From the NCBI RefSeq assembly GCF_011617465.1, contig NZ_CP050153.1:1-64000 (forward strand): DNA of 64,000 bases, read 5' to 3'. A model generated the notes under the pieces. That model was not told the origin of the DNA, ran no database searches, and saw nothing but the letters and a program-made list of their open reading frames with translations. The translations under genes and the position numbers were made by a program. The DNA comes from Brevibacterium pigmentatum (GTDB taxonomy: Bacteria; Actinomycetota; Actinomycetes; Actinomycetales; Brevibacteriaceae). Below, one piece after another: positions 38,246 through 48,002 of the stretch. The stretch's first letter is position 1. The number at the start of each line of letters is the position of its first letter.

Positions 38246-38886
38246 CCTCAATCCTCGTCATCGACAACTACGACAGCTTCGTCTATACGCTCGTGTCCTA
38301 TCTGCGTGAGCTCGGCGCAGACGTCGATGTCGTCCGCAACGACGACATCCCGGCGACAGAGATCGCGGAGATGGTCGGCAGCTATGACGGCCTTCTCCTG
38401 TCCCCGGGTCCCGGCGTGCCCGCCGAATCCGGGGTCTGCCCGCCCCTGCTGTCCTGGGCGGAGACATCCGGCATGCCCGTGTTCGGCGTCTGCCTGGGCC
38501 ATCAGGCCCTCGGCGAGGTGTTCGGCGCCGAGGTGACCCACTCGCCCGTGCTCATGCACGGCAAGACCTCGACCATCACACACGACGGCGAAGGCATCTT
38601 CTTCGGCTGCCCGAGCCCGCTGACGGTCACCCGCTACCACTCGCTGGCGATCGTCGACGAGACCCTCGACCTCGAGAAGTTCACGGTCACCGCCCGCACC
38701 GACGACGGCATCGTCATGGCCATCGAACATCGCGAGCAGCCCCTGTTCGGCGTCCAGTTCCACCCCGAATCCGTGCTCACCGAATGCGGATACCTCATGC
38801 TCGGCAATTGGCTCGAGGTGTGCGGCCTCGAGGGTGCCGCCCAGGCCGCGGCGGGTATGTCGCCGTTGGCGACCGCGATCGCCTGA
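38242..38886 (+). CDS. pabA: Glutamine amidotransferase of aminodeoxychorismate/anthranilate synthase
   Basis: This 214-residue class I glutamine amidotransferase supplies ammonia to aminodeoxychorismate synthase (folate) or anthranilate synthase (tryptophan). It has ILVIDNYDSFVYTL at the start, the oxyanion LLLSPGPGVP, nucleophile Cys84 (VFGVCLGHQALGE), and the His-Glu pair in QFHPESVLTE near 172. PabA and TrpG cannot be told apart by sequence and may be shared. The ATG overlaps the preceding stop. Confidence 0.9.
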   Translation: MTSILVIDNYDSFVYTLVSYLRELGADVDVVRNDDIPATEIAEMVGSYDGLLLSPGPGVPAESGVCPPLLSWAETSGMPVFGVCLGHQALGEVFGAEVTHSPVLMHGKTSTITHDGEGIFFGCPSPLTVTRYHSLAIVDETLDLEKFTVTARTDDGIVMAIEHREQPLFGVQFHPESVLTECGYLMLGNWLEVCGLEGAAQAAAGMSPLATAIA

Positions 38887-39042
38887 GAAATCCCGCCGAT
38901 CCCTGATCGCAGGGTTCTCGCCGAGGCGGCCGATCGTTATGATCGTGACCACAGTGATCCCTGTGCACAGTCGATCCGAATCCGCGCCGGGATCCGTGCA
39001 CGCACACAGTGGTCGTGCACGAGCGACGAACAGGAGACAGCG

Positions 39043-39558
39043 ATGATGTCAGAACCGACCTATCTGCGCGAAGAACCGTTCACCGAACTCACCGTCATCG
39101 AGGTCCCGGCCACTCCGGCGGCGGTCGTCGAAGGCCGCGAAGTGCCCATGTCGGACCTGCCGGAACTCTTCGATTCCACGTTCAACGGGCTCTTCCCCGT
39201 GCTCTCCGAGGCGGGAATCGAACCCGCAGGACCGGCCTTCGCCCTCTACACCCGGCAGCCGAGCGAAACGGTGGATCTGCAGGTGGGGATCTCCACCTCG
39301 GCGGGCCTGACGAATGCACAGCCGATCGCCGGCGGTCGTATCGTCATCCCGGCGGAGCTTCCCGGCGGTTCCATGGCCGTGCGCAGCCACCTCGGCGGAT
39401 ATGACGGGCTCGGGGAAGCCTGGGCGCAGCTGGTCAAGGACGCGATGGCGGCCGGGCATGGTCCGGGACTGCCGTTCATCGAGCTCTATGTCACCGAACC
39501 AAGCCCCGAGGCGGATCCCGCCGATATGCGCACCGACCTGTTCCTCACCCTGGAGTGA
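39043..39558 (+). CDS. GyrI-like effector-binding domain protein
   Basis: This 171-residue stand-alone GyrI-like (AraC effector-binding) domain protein matches members of the type LxVIEVPATPAAVVEGREV at the start and FIELYVTEPSPEADPADMRTDLFLTL at the end, the latter being diagnostic. Such domains bind small molecules or gyrase. It follows a perfect AGGAGA site and precedes a strong terminator, so it is monocistronic. Precise function unknown. Confidence 0.8.
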   Translation: MMSEPTYLREEPFTELTVIEVPATPAAVVEGREVPMSDLPELFDSTFNGLFPVLSEAGIEPAGPAFALYTRQPSETVDLQVGISTSAGLTNAQPIAGGRIVIPAELPGGSMAVRSHLGGYDGLGEAWAQLVKDAMAAGHGPGLPFIELYVTEPSPEADPADMRTDLFLTLE

Positions 39559-39562
39559 GAGA

Positions 39563-39599
39563 CAGCGGCCGGGTCAGTCGATGACTGACCCGGCCGCTG
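39563..39599. terminator. Strong bidirectional terminator
   Basis: CAGCGGCCGGGTCAGTC at 39563-39579 pairs perfectly with 39583-39599 around GAT. It lies between the GyrI-like gene and the convergent pknB. Confidence 0.9.
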
Positions 39600-39621
39600 T
39601 GCGCTGCGAGGACCGAGAGCT

Positions 39622-41514
39622 TCAGTTGCCGATGACTTCGGACCAGTTGTCGAAGAGCCCTCCGCCCATCGAATCCTTGTCCTTGTCCTTGTTCTTGTCT
39701 TCGTCATCTCCGCCGCCGTCATCTCCGCCGTCGTCGTCGCCGGGAACGGTCGGAATGCCGCCGGGGACCGAGGGAATCGAAGGCGAGGGCTCCGGCGGCT
39801 TCTTGGCCACCTTCACGGTGACCTCCGAGCCCTGCTTGACCTCGCTGCCGCCGGTCGCGGACTGTTCGAAGACCTTCTTTTCGGCGTGGTCGGCGGTCTC
39901 GACCTCTTCGGTCTTGCAGGTGAGCTGGTACTCATCGCCCTCGAGGGTCTGGCAGGCCTCCTCGGCGGTCTGACCGGTGACATCGGGGACCTCGACCATG
40001 CCCGAGGAGACGACGAGGTCGACATTCGAATCGACGTCGACTTCCTGACCGGTACCGGGCTTGGTCTCGATGACGACGCCCTTCTCCACATCCGGGGAAT
40101 TCTGCGAGATATGGGTGCCGGCCTGCAGCTTCGCGTCGTTGATGACCTGCCGCGCCTCCTCCTCGGTCTTGCCGGAGACATCGGGGACCTTCACGGACTC
40201 GGGGCCCGACGAGATGATCAGCTTGACCACGCTGTCCTTCTCCACCCGCTGACCGCCGGGAGGATCGGTCTCGATCGCCTTGCCCTCGTCGACCTCGGCG
40301 CTGTACTTCTCGTCGCGGTCGACGCGCAGTCCCTGTTGGATGAGGGCTGCCTCTGCCTCGTCGGCGTCCATATCGGCCACATCCGTGACCTGGACCTGAA
40401 TGACCTCGGGGGGTTTGTTGATCTCGTACACCCACAGGGCCACGGCGGCCAGGGCCAGGAGGACGAAGATGCTGCCGATCCAGACCCAGGCGCGCGACCG
40501 CTTCTGCGGCGGCCGCTCCTCCTGGTTGGTCATGATCGTCGAGACCGGCCCGGTCTCGGGAGCGGCCTCGGCGTCGTTGGCATGAGCCATCGGAGCGGTC
40601 ATCGGCGGGGCCATCAACGGATACGCCTGCGTGGCGTCGACGTCGTCCTCGAAGCTCATGGGGCGGCCGTCGCGGGCGGCGAGTACGTCCTCACGGAAGG
40701 TGTAGGCGTCCTGATAGCGGGAGTCGCGATCCTTGAGCAGAGCGTGCAGCAGGAGCCGGTCGACGGCCGGTGGGATGTTCGGGTTAAAGAAGCTCGGCGG
40801 CTGCGGGGTCTCCCCGACGTGCTGGTAGGCCACGGCCAGCTGGGAGTCGCCGACGAACGGGGGACGGCCGGCCAGCAGCTCATAGAGGAGGCAGGCGGTC
40901 GAGTACAGGTCGGAGCGGGCGTCGACGACCTCGCCGCGAGCCTGCTCGGGGGAGAGGTACTGGGCGGTGCCGACCACCGACTGGGTCTGCGTCAGACCCG
41001 AATTGTCCTTGAGCGCTCGGGCGATCCCGAAGTCCATGACCTTGATGTCGCCCTCGGGGGTGAGCATGACGTTCGCAGGCTTGATGTCGCGGTGGACGAT
41101 GCCGTTGCGGTGGGAGTACTCGAGTGGAGCCAGCACCCCGGCGATGACATTGAGGGCCTCGTCGACGGTGAGTGTGCCGTGCTCGTTGAGGACTTCGCGC
41201 AGGGTCTGACCCTCGACGTATTCCATGACGATGAACGGCACGGACACGGACGAGCCGCCGGATTCGACGAATTCCTCTTCTCCCGAATCGTAGACGGAGA
41301 CGATTCCGGGATGATTGAGACCGGCAGCGGACTGGGCCTCGCGCTTGAGCCGGGTGTGGAACGACGGATCACGGGCGAGATCGGAACGCAGAAGTTTGAT
41401 GGCCACGCGACGTCCGAGACGGTTGTCGACGCCCTCATGCACTTCTGCCATGCCCCCACGGCCGAGGAGCGCACGAACTTCGTAACGCCCCGACAGCACC
41501 TTGGGTTCACTCAT
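39622..41514 (-). CDS. pknB: PASTA-domain Ser/Thr protein kinase PknB
   Basis: This 630-residue transmembrane kinase controls cell-wall growth and division. Its kinase domain has the glycine loop LGRGGMAEV (~18), VAIKLL lysine (~39), catalytic HRDIKPANV (~137) and DFG (~155). One helix (about 345-365) leads to three extracellular PASTA repeats (about 375-580) that bind peptidoglycan fragments. The tail is Asp/Lys-rich. It is the last gene of a seven-gene operon, 116 bp after pknA. Confidence 0.95.
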   Translation of the reverse strand: MSEPKVLSGRYEVRALLGRGGMAEVHEGVDNRLGRRVAIKLLRSDLARDPSFHTRLKREAQSAAGLNHPGIVSVYDSGEEEFVESGGSSVSVPFIVMEYVEGQTLREVLNEHGTLTVDEALNVIAGVLAPLEYSHRNGIVHRDIKPANVMLTPEGDIKVMDFGIARALKDNSGLTQTQSVVGTAQYLSPEQARGEVVDARSDLYSTACLLYELLAGRPPFVGDSQLAVAYQHVGETPQPPSFFNPNIPPAVDRLLLHALLKDRDSRYQDAYTFREDVLAARDGRPMSFEDDVDATQAYPLMAPPMTAPMAHANDAEAAPETGPVSTIMTNQEERPPQKRSRAWVWIGSIFVLLALAAVALWVYEINKPPEVIQVQVTDVADMDADEAEAALIQQGLRVDRDEKYSAEVDEGKAIETDPPGGQRVEKDSVVKLIISSGPESVKVPDVSGKTEEEARQVINDAKLQAGTHISQNSPDVEKGVVIETKPGTGQEVDVDSNVDLVVSSGMVEVPDVTGQTAEEACQTLEGDEYQLTCKTEEVETADHAEKKVFEQSATGGSEVKQGSEVTVKVAKKPPEPSPSIPSVPGGIPTVPGDDDGGDDGGGDDEDKNKDKDKDSMGGGLFDNWSEVIGN

Positions 41515-41630
41515 GTATGTCCTCCGCTTGTCTCACCCGGTCTCACGGTTCATTCTCACCTGAACCGGGTCGAGTTTCAGTATCTCAAACTCTTCGCTTC
41601 TCGTAATCGCTGGTCAGTATCGCTCAATGT

Positions 41631-43475
41631 CTATTCATCGCCGGGGTTTCCGATCGGGTCGCCGAGGGCATCCGAGCTGCTCAGCCCGCCCGGATTGTCG
41701 CCTGCCCCGTCATTGCCGCTGTTCGGGTTCGAGCCGCCGTTGCTATCGGACGAAGCCGAATCTTCGGAACTCGACGAGTCCGAGCTGCTTGAGCTGTCCG
41801 ACGAACTCGAGGAATCCGATTCGCTCGAGCTCCCGGAGTCCGACGAGGAATTCGATGAGGAGTTCGACGAACTCGAGGAGTCCGAACCGGTGTCGCTGTT
41901 CGCCGAGTCGGATCCGGAGTCCGAACCCTGGTCCTGCGAATCGGACGAGGAACCGGAGTCCGAGCTCGACTCGGAGTCATTGCCCAGCCCCGAATCGGAT
42001 CCGGAGTCAGAGGCCGGTTCCTCGGGCTGTTCGGCGGGTCCGGCAGAGATGTAGAGAGTCACGGTGTCGCCTTCTTCGAAGGTGTATCCGTTGTCGCCTT
42101 CGCCGACGTCCGCGACGGTGCCGGCTGCCCGATCCGAGTTGATATCGGTGGTTTCGACCTCGAGTCCCTTGTTCTCGAGGTTCTGCGTCGCCGAGGATTC
42201 CGTGAGTCCGATGTAATCGTTCTTATCGATCTCGATCGTCTTCGCCGCCTCCGAGGTGGGAGCCGAGGTGGACGGTTCCGGTTCGGGTTCGGCATTGCCT
42301 CCGCCGAGGAAGAACCACAGCAGGGAGCCGACGGCGATGAGGGCGATGATCGCGAGGATCCAGATGAGGATGCGGCCCTTGTTCGACTGCTTGTCCTTCT
42401 CCAGATCCTGGTTCTGCGGATCGTTGGGGTCGATCTGTCCCGTGTTTGCGGCGGCTGCACCCGCTCCTGCGGCACCCGCGCCGGCGATTCCGGCTGCGGC
42501 ACCGTTCGGGTACACCTGAGTGGCGTCGTTCGACGAGGTGACGGGCAGGGTCTTCGTCGTGGCTGCCGGCTCCGGGTTGTTGAAGACCTGGGTGAGCGCT
42601 TCGGACGCGGCGGCACCGTGACGCATCTGCGGCACGAGCTCCTCGGCTCCGGCGATGTCACCGGCGGAGAGCGCCTCGGCGGCCTTAGCGACCTTGAAGG
42701 CATCCGAGGGACGACGTTCGGGCTTCTTCTCCAGCAGGCAGTCGACGAAGCGGCGCAGCGGTTCGGAGACCGTGTCCGGCAGCGGCGGATGTTGCTGATT
42801 GACCTGGGCGATGGCGATGGCCACCTGCGAATCCCCGGTGAAGGGACGCTGACCGGCCAGGGCCTCATAGGCGATGATGCCCAGGGCGTAGAGATCGGAT
42901 CCGGGTCCCGATCCCTTGCCGGTGGCCTGCTCGGGAGCGAGGTACTGGGCGGTGCCCATGACCTGCCCGGTCTTCGTCAGCGGGGCCTGGTCGGTGACTC
43001 GGGCGATGCCGAAGTCGGTGATCTTGACGCGGAAGTCCGGCGTCATGAGGATATTGCCGGGCTTGATATCACGGTGGATCACGCCCACCTTGTGCGCGGC
43101 GCCGAGGGCCTGAGCGGCCTGGGTGACGATCGAGAGCGTATCGGTCTCGGACAGGGGCGCGCTGCGTTCGATGATCGCCGACAGTGCTTCACCGGGCACG
43201 TATTCCATGACGAGGTAGGGCGAACCCTGCTCGTCGCCGTAGTCGTAGACACCGGCGATTCCCGGGTCGGAGACACGACCCATGTTCTGGGCCTCGGCAC
43301 GGAACCGGGCGAGGAAGGTCGATTCGGAGAGGTACTCGTCCTTGAGGATCTTCGCCGCGACCTCACGGCCGAGGACGGAATCCACACCCTTCCAGACCTC
43401 ACCCATGCCGCCGACGGCGATGCGGGAGGTGAGTTTGTAACGGTTGCCCAACAGGGTGCCTTCGACGGGTCTCAT
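41631..43475 (-). CDS. pknA: Ser/Thr protein kinase PknA-like, with PASTA and Ser/Asp tail
   Basis: This 614-residue membrane kinase has the glycine loop IAVGGMGEV (~18), VAAKIL lysine (~39), HRDIKPGNI (~139) and DFG (~157), a helix near 372-392, and one PASTA-like domain (about 415-485). The C-terminus is a ~130-residue Ser/Asp/Glu/Asn low-complexity tail resembling serine-aspartate repeats of surface adhesins. That is unusual for a PknA, which normally lacks an extracellular repeat. Its start at 43475 overlaps the pbpA stop. Confidence 0.9.
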   Translation of the reverse strand: MRPVEGTLLGNRYKLTSRIAVGGMGEVWKGVDSVLGREVAAKILKDEYLSESTFLARFRAEAQNMGRVSDPGIAGVYDYGDEQGSPYLVMEYVPGEALSAIIERSAPLSETDTLSIVTQAAQALGAAHKVGVIHRDIKPGNILMTPDFRVKITDFGIARVTDQAPLTKTGQVMGTAQYLAPEQATGKGSGPGSDLYALGIIAYEALAGQRPFTGDSQVAIAIAQVNQQHPPLPDTVSEPLRRFVDCLLEKKPERRPSDAFKVAKAAEALSAGDIAGAEELVPQMRHGAAASEALTQVFNNPEPAATTKTLPVTSSNDATQVYPNGAAAGIAGAGAAGAGAAAANTGQIDPNDPQNQDLEKDKQSNKGRILIWILAIIALIAVGSLLWFFLGGGNAEPEPEPSTSAPTSEAAKTIEIDKNDYIGLTESSATQNLENKGLEVETTDINSDRAAGTVADVGEGDNGYTFEEGDTVTLYISAGPAEQPEEPASDSGSDSGLGNDSESSSDSGSSSDSQDQGSDSGSDSANSDTGSDSSSSSNSSSNSSSDSGSSSESDSSSSSDSSSSSDSSSSEDSASSDSNGGSNPNSGNDGAGDNPGGLSSSDALGDPIGNPGDE

Positions 43476-44941
43476 TTCTCGACCACCGCTTCCATCATGT
43501 TCTTCGCGATCGGTCCTGCGACCGTCGCACCATAAGCTTCATTGCCCGCGTTTCCGCCGTTCTCGACGACGACCGCGACCGCGACCTGAGGGTCATCGGC
43601 CGGGGCGAAAGAGATGAACCAGGCATGGGGTGCCGCGCCCGTGGCGTGCTGGGCGGTGCCGGTCTTCGCTGCGACCTTCGTGTCGCCCATCTTCGCCACC
43701 GAGGCGGTGCCGTCGTCGACGACACCGGTCATCATCTCGGTGAGCTTGTCGGCCGTATCTCCGGACACGGCGCGCGACATCTGACTCGGACGGGTCTCGG
43801 AGATCGGTTCGAGGGTGTTCGCATTGAGCACCCTGTCGACGAGCTGAGGCTTCATCATCTTTCCGCCGTTGGCGATTCCCGCAGTCATCATCGCCATCTG
43901 CAGCGGAGTCGACCGGACCTCGTACTGACCGAGCGAGGACTGAGCCAGCTGCGGCGGATTGAGGTCGGACGGGAATGAGGACGGGGTGACATTGAGAGGG
44001 ATGTCGAGATCCTCGCCGAAGCCGAACTTCTCGGCCTGCTTCGCGATCGCGTCCTCTCCGAGGTCCATCCCGAGGGAGGCGAACGAGGTGTTGCAGGATT
44101 CGGCGAGCGAATCGGCCAGGGTCGGCTTGCCGCCGTTGCGGCACGCACCGGGATGCGAGTTGCCGATCGTCGCCGTCGTCTGCGGCAGATCGAGCGTTGC
44201 CGGTCCGTTGAGCTGCGAATCGGGATCGTAGTCACCTGATTCCAGAGCGGCCGCTGCAACGAGGACCTTGAATGTCGATCCGGGCGGGTACAGGTTGCCG
44301 CCGATCGCGCGGTTGTAGGCGGGCTTGCCGTCGGCAGCTTCGAGGTTCTTGTAGGCCTCGCTGGCTTCGGTCGAGTCGTGGCTGGCCAGGGCGTTGGGGT
44401 CCCAGCCCGGGGTCGAGGCCATGGCCAGGATCTTCCCGGTCTTCGGGTCGAGGGCCACGGCCGCACCGTTCTGGTTGCCCAGCCCGTCCCATGCGGCCTG
44501 CTGCACCTTCGGGTCGATGGTCAGCTCGACCGCTGCGCCGCGTGGCTGCTCACCGGTGAAGAAGCTGCCGACCTTGTCGTAGAACAGGGCGTCGGAATCG
44601 CCGGAGAGGTAGTCGCCGGCGGCGCGTTCCATGCCCGAGGCTCCGGACACGACGGAGTAGTAGCCGGTCAGCGAGGCGTAGGCGCGCGGATCGAGGTTCT
44701 CAGAGCCGTATTTGCGCTGGTACTTGTACTTGTCGTCGACAGGCTCCGAGTACGCGATCGGGGTGCCGTCGACGAGGATCGGACCGCGATCACGGGCCAG
44801 CTGGTCGAGGATCCGTCGGTTGTTCAGCGGATTGTTGTTCAGCGAATCCGCGGTCACGTACTGCACCCAGCTCGTCGACCCGAAGAGGAGCGCGAACATG
44901 ACGAATCCGACGACGGCGATATGCGTCAATGGCTTCTTCAT
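43472..44941 (-). CDS. pbpA: Penicillin-binding transpeptidase PbpA
   Basis: This 489-residue class B penicillin-binding protein has an N-terminal membrane anchor (about 8-28), a dimerisation domain, and transpeptidase motifs SxxK (GSTFK, Ser222), SxN (SCNTS near 285) and KTG (KTGTAQ near 427). It crosslinks peptidoglycan together with the adjacent SEDS protein. Both gene junctions overlap (ATGA), so pbpA is translationally coupled in the operon. Confidence 0.95.
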   Translation of the reverse strand: MKKPLTHIAVVGFVMFALLFGSTSWVQYVTADSLNNNPLNNRRILDQLARDRGPILVDGTPIAYSEPVDDKYKYQRKYGSENLDPRAYASLTGYYSVVSGASGMERAAGDYLSGDSDALFYDKVGSFFTGEQPRGAAVELTIDPKVQQAAWDGLGNQNGAAVALDPKTGKILAMASTPGWDPNALASHDSTEASEAYKNLEAADGKPAYNRAIGGNLYPPGSTFKVLVAAAALESGDYDPDSQLNGPATLDLPQTTATIGNSHPGACRNGGKPTLADSLAESCNTSFASLGMDLGEDAIAKQAEKFGFGEDLDIPLNVTPSSFPSDLNPPQLAQSSLGQYEVRSTPLQMAMMTAGIANGGKMMKPQLVDRVLNANTLEPISETRPSQMSRAVSGDTADKLTEMMTGVVDDGTASVAKMGDTKVAAKTGTAQHATGAAPHAWFISFAPADDPQVAVAVVVENGGNAGNEAYGATVAGPIAKNMMEAVVEK

Positions 44942-46581
44942 CGTTCACCTCCGGTTGGTCGTTGGTCGGTGGGATCGGTGTCGTTGGGTGTCCCGCCGCG
45001 CTTGAGTGCGCGGTCATCCGCGGGCGGCAGGTTCGTCGTCGGGGCTTCGCCGTCGAACTCACGGGAATCGGCCGGCGGCAGATTCGTCGTGGGAGCATCC
45101 TCGTCGACGGTGCGCGCCGAGGCGGCCCTGCCCTGTGCCGGGACGGCTCCTTCTGCATCCGCTGAGTCCACCTCCGCGGCGGGGGCGCCCGCGGGAACGG
45201 GCTCGGGATCCTCGGTGATGGTGAGCACGCCGGTGTGGAACTCCTCCACGGGGCGCCTGGCGTTGTCCGAGATCCGCAGCAGCAGGGCGATGATCATCCA
45301 GTTCGCGATGAGCGAGGATCCGCCTTGGGCGAGGAACGGCGTGGTCAGACCCGTCAGCGGGATGAGGCGCGTGACGCCGCCGACGACGACGAAGACCTGC
45401 AGGGCGATCGTGAACGACAGGCCCGTTGCCAGCAGGGTTCCGAAGCCGTCCCGCAGCTGCTGAGCGGTGCGGATTCCGCGCTGGAAGATGAAGAGGTAGC
45501 AGAGCAGGATGACGAAGAGTCCGGCCAGGCCGATCTCCTCACCGAAGCTGGCGTAGATGAAGTCGGATTCGGCGTAGGGGACCATATTCGGTCGGCCCTC
45601 GCCGAAGCCGGTGCCGATGAGTCCGCCGTTGGACATGCCGAACAGACCCTGCACGAGCTGGTAGGAGCCACCGGGGGTCTTGTTGTACTCTTCGGCGGTC
45701 AGCGCATTGAGCCAACCGGACACACGCTGGCCCACATGGGAGAAGAGGAATGTGGCGGCAACCGCGCCGGCGGAGAAGAATCCGAGGCCGAGGATGATCC
45801 ATGAGACCTTCGAGGTGGCCACGTAGAGCATGGCGACGAAGAGACCGAAGAAGAGCAGCGAGGTGCCGAGGTCACGTTCGAAGACGAGGACGCCGACGCT
45901 GGCGACCCAGGCGACGACGATGGGGCCGAAGTCGCGCAGACGGGGGAAGCGGATGCCGAGGATCTTCGGGCCGGCGGCGACGAGCTGGTCCTTGTAGGTG
46001 ACGAGGTAGCCGGCGAAGAAGATGGCCAGCAGGATCTTCGCGATCTCACCGGGCTGGAACGACAGCGGACCGACGCCGATCCAGATACGGGCGCCGTTGA
46101 TGGTCTTGCCGATGCCCGGGATGAGCGGAAGCAGAAGGAAGACCAGAGCGGCGAAGCCCGAGACATAGGTGTAGCGGCGCAGCCAGCGGTGGTCGCGGAC
46201 GACGAAGATCACGACGATGGCCAGACCCACGCCGAGGCTCATCCACACCAGCTGGGTCATCGCCGAACCGAGGTATTCGTCGCGGCCGAGGTCGACACGG
46301 TAGATCATGGCCAGGCCGAGCCCGTTGAGCAGCACCGCGATCGGCACGAGCACGGGATCGGCGTACTTCGCCTTGATCCACACGATGATGTGGAGGATGA
46401 CGCCGAGAGCCGCCAGCCATGCGGCATAGCCGTAGACATTGGCCGGGATGGTGTCTTCGACGCCGAGGCCGACCAGAGCATAGGCGCTGGTTGCGACGGC
46501 GATAGCCAGGATCAGGAGACCGAGCTCCGCCAGACGGTAGGTTCTGGGGCGCGCGGTCTGCGAGGGAGCCTGGTTCATCAC
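44938..46581 (-). CDS. ftsW: FtsW/RodA/SpoVE-family SEDS glycosyltransferase
   Basis: This 547-residue protein has about ten or eleven membrane segments and the SEDS signatures GARIWIGVGPLSFQPGEIAKI (about 170) and GGVTRLIPLTGLTTPFLAQGGSSL (about 400-423). It polymerises lipid II glycan strands in partnership with the downstream transpeptidase. A Pro/Ala/Asp-rich cytoplasmic tail (about 460-547) has two copies of a TTNLPPAD element. In mycobacteria the equivalent gene is called rodA; the FtsW/RodA split cannot be settled here. Confidence 0.93.
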   Translation of the reverse strand: MMNQAPSQTARPRTYRLAELGLLILAIAVATSAYALVGLGVEDTIPANVYGYAAWLAALGVILHIIVWIKAKYADPVLVPIAVLLNGLGLAMIYRVDLGRDEYLGSAMTQLVWMSLGVGLAIVVIFVVRDHRWLRRYTYVSGFAALVFLLLPLIPGIGKTINGARIWIGVGPLSFQPGEIAKILLAIFFAGYLVTYKDQLVAAGPKILGIRFPRLRDFGPIVVAWVASVGVLVFERDLGTSLLFFGLFVAMLYVATSKVSWIILGLGFFSAGAVAATFLFSHVGQRVSGWLNALTAEEYNKTPGGSYQLVQGLFGMSNGGLIGTGFGEGRPNMVPYAESDFIYASFGEEIGLAGLFVILLCYLFIFQRGIRTAQQLRDGFGTLLATGLSFTIALQVFVVVGGVTRLIPLTGLTTPFLAQGGSSLIANWMIIALLLRISDNARRPVEEFHTGVLTITEDPEPVPAGAPAAEVDSADAEGAVPAQGRAASARTVDEDAPTTNLPPADSREFDGEAPTTNLPPADDRALKRGGTPNDTDPTDQRPTGGER

Positions 46582-48002
46582 TGCGACTCCCGGGTGATGG
46601 CGTCACTGGGGTCCGCGGACTTCGAATCCGGAGGTGATGGCGCCGGGTCGCTCGGACTCGTCGAGTCCTGCACGTCGCCGGACATGCCGGAGGAGCGATC
46701 GGATTCCTTGCGGAGATTGTCGATGATGCGATCGGCCTCATCGCGTGAGCCGGCGGGAATAGATCCGCGGAGGCGGTCCTGGGAGTAGCTGTTGAGGCTG
46801 CCGACCTCGATGTCCGTGGTGTCGACGAGGCGGCTGAGTTCGATGGGCCCGAGCGTCGTGTCGAGGCCGCGGTAGAGGGAGACCTTGCCGTCGTCGTTGG
46901 CGACGTAGTACTGGTGGCTGACGTAGTTATAGGCGAAGAATCCGCCGACGGCCAGCGCGACGATCACGATGGCGGTGATGATCCACCCGAGGTAGGACCT
47001 TTTCTCGACCTCTTCGTCGAGGTCGGCCTCCTCGTCTGCAGCGGTGTTGGTCCGCAGCTGCTGAGTAGTGCCGTCCCGAGCTTCGACGTCCTCGCCGTCT
47101 ACGGTCTGGATCGGTGCCGTGTCGGCGGATACGTCGTTGTCGGCGAAGGTTTCGTGGGCTTCGGTGTCAACGGCCGCCTCGGCGTCGGGGTTCGCACCGA
47201 TCGCGGCGTAGCGGGGGTTGAGGTGGACGGAGCCGACGGACACGCCTTCGGCGGTCTCGACCTCGCCTTCGAGGACATCGCCGACGACGACGGTGACGTT
47301 GTCGGCTCCGCCGCCGGCCAGGGCCAGGTCGATGAGCTGACGGCAGGCCTCGTCGGGGTCGGCGACCTCTTTGAGCACGCGGGTGATGTCGTCGATGTCG
47401 GCGAATCCGGTCAGACCGTCCGAGCACAGCATCCAACGGTCACCGACCTGGGCCTCGCGCAGGGACAGGTCGAGGTCGGGGGAGGCCCCGACGTCGCCGA
47501 GGACCTTCATCACGACCGAGCGCTGCGGGTGGGTCTCGGCCTCCTCGGGGGTGATCCGGCCTTCGTCGACGAGCATCTGTACGAAGGTGTGGTCGTGGGT
47601 GATCGGCTGGAGCTTGTCGTCGCGCAGCACATAGCCGCGGGAGTCGCCGATATGGGCGAGAGCGAAGCGGTTGCCGGGAGCACGCAGGACGGCGGTGACG
47701 GTGGTGCCCATTCCGGCGAGTTCGGGCTGTTCGCCGACGCCGCGGCAGATGCGGTCGTTGGCTTCGAGGATCGAGGTGCGCAGGATTTCGAGGGCGTCCT
47801 CGCCTCCGGGCTCGTGGTCGAGCTCGGCCAGGCGGGAGACGGTGATCGCCGAGGCGACGTCTCCGCCTGCGTGACCGCCCATTCCGTCGGCGATGAGCAG
47901 GAGATTGGGTCCCGCGTAGCCGGAGTCCTGGTTGTTCTTACGCACCAGCCCGGTGTGAGACCGGGCTGCCGAACGGAGAGTGATGGTACCGCCGGTCGTC
48001 AC
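46578..48002 (-). CDS. pstP: PP2C-type protein phosphatase PstP
   Basis: This 474-residue phosphatase reverses PknA/PknB phosphorylation. PP2C metal motifs are present: NQDSG near 24, ADGMGGHAGGDVAS near 40, IGDSRGY, SDGLTGF and the C-terminal GGADNVTVVV. A cytoplasmic linker, one helix (about 340-362) and an extracellular domain follow. GTG 48002 overlaps the fhaB stop (GTGA), giving a start just before TTGGTITLRSAARS. The longer frame upstream is a shadow of fhaB. Confidence 0.95.
   Translation of the reverse strand: MTTGGTITLRSAARSHTGLVRKNNQDSGYAGPNLLLIADGMGGHAGGDVASAITVSRLAELDHEPGGEDALEILRTSILEANDRICRGVGEQPELAGMGTTVTAVLRAPGNRFALAHIGDSRGYVLRDDKLQPITHDHTFVQMLVDEGRITPEEAETHPQRSVVMKVLGDVGASPDLDLSLREAQVGDRWMLCSDGLTGFADIDDITRVLKEVADPDEACRQLIDLALAGGGADNVTVVVGDVLEGEVETAEGVSVGSVHLNPRYAAIGANPDAEAAVDTEAHETFADNDVSADTAPIQTVDGEDVEARDGTTQQLRTNTAADEEADLDEEVEKRSYLGWIITAIVIVALAVGGFFAYNYVSHQYYVANDDGKVSLYRGLDTTLGPIELSRLVDTTDIEVGSLNSYSQDRLRGSIPAGSRDEADRIIDNLRKESDRSSGMSGDVQDSTSPSDPAPSPPDSKSADPSDAITRESQ

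Noticed and set aside
39886-42054. 722-codon plus-strand frame opposite pknB/pknA
   Set aside because: It is a reverse shadow of two kinases with full motifs; the Glu/Ser-rich part comes from the Ser/Asp tail of PknA.
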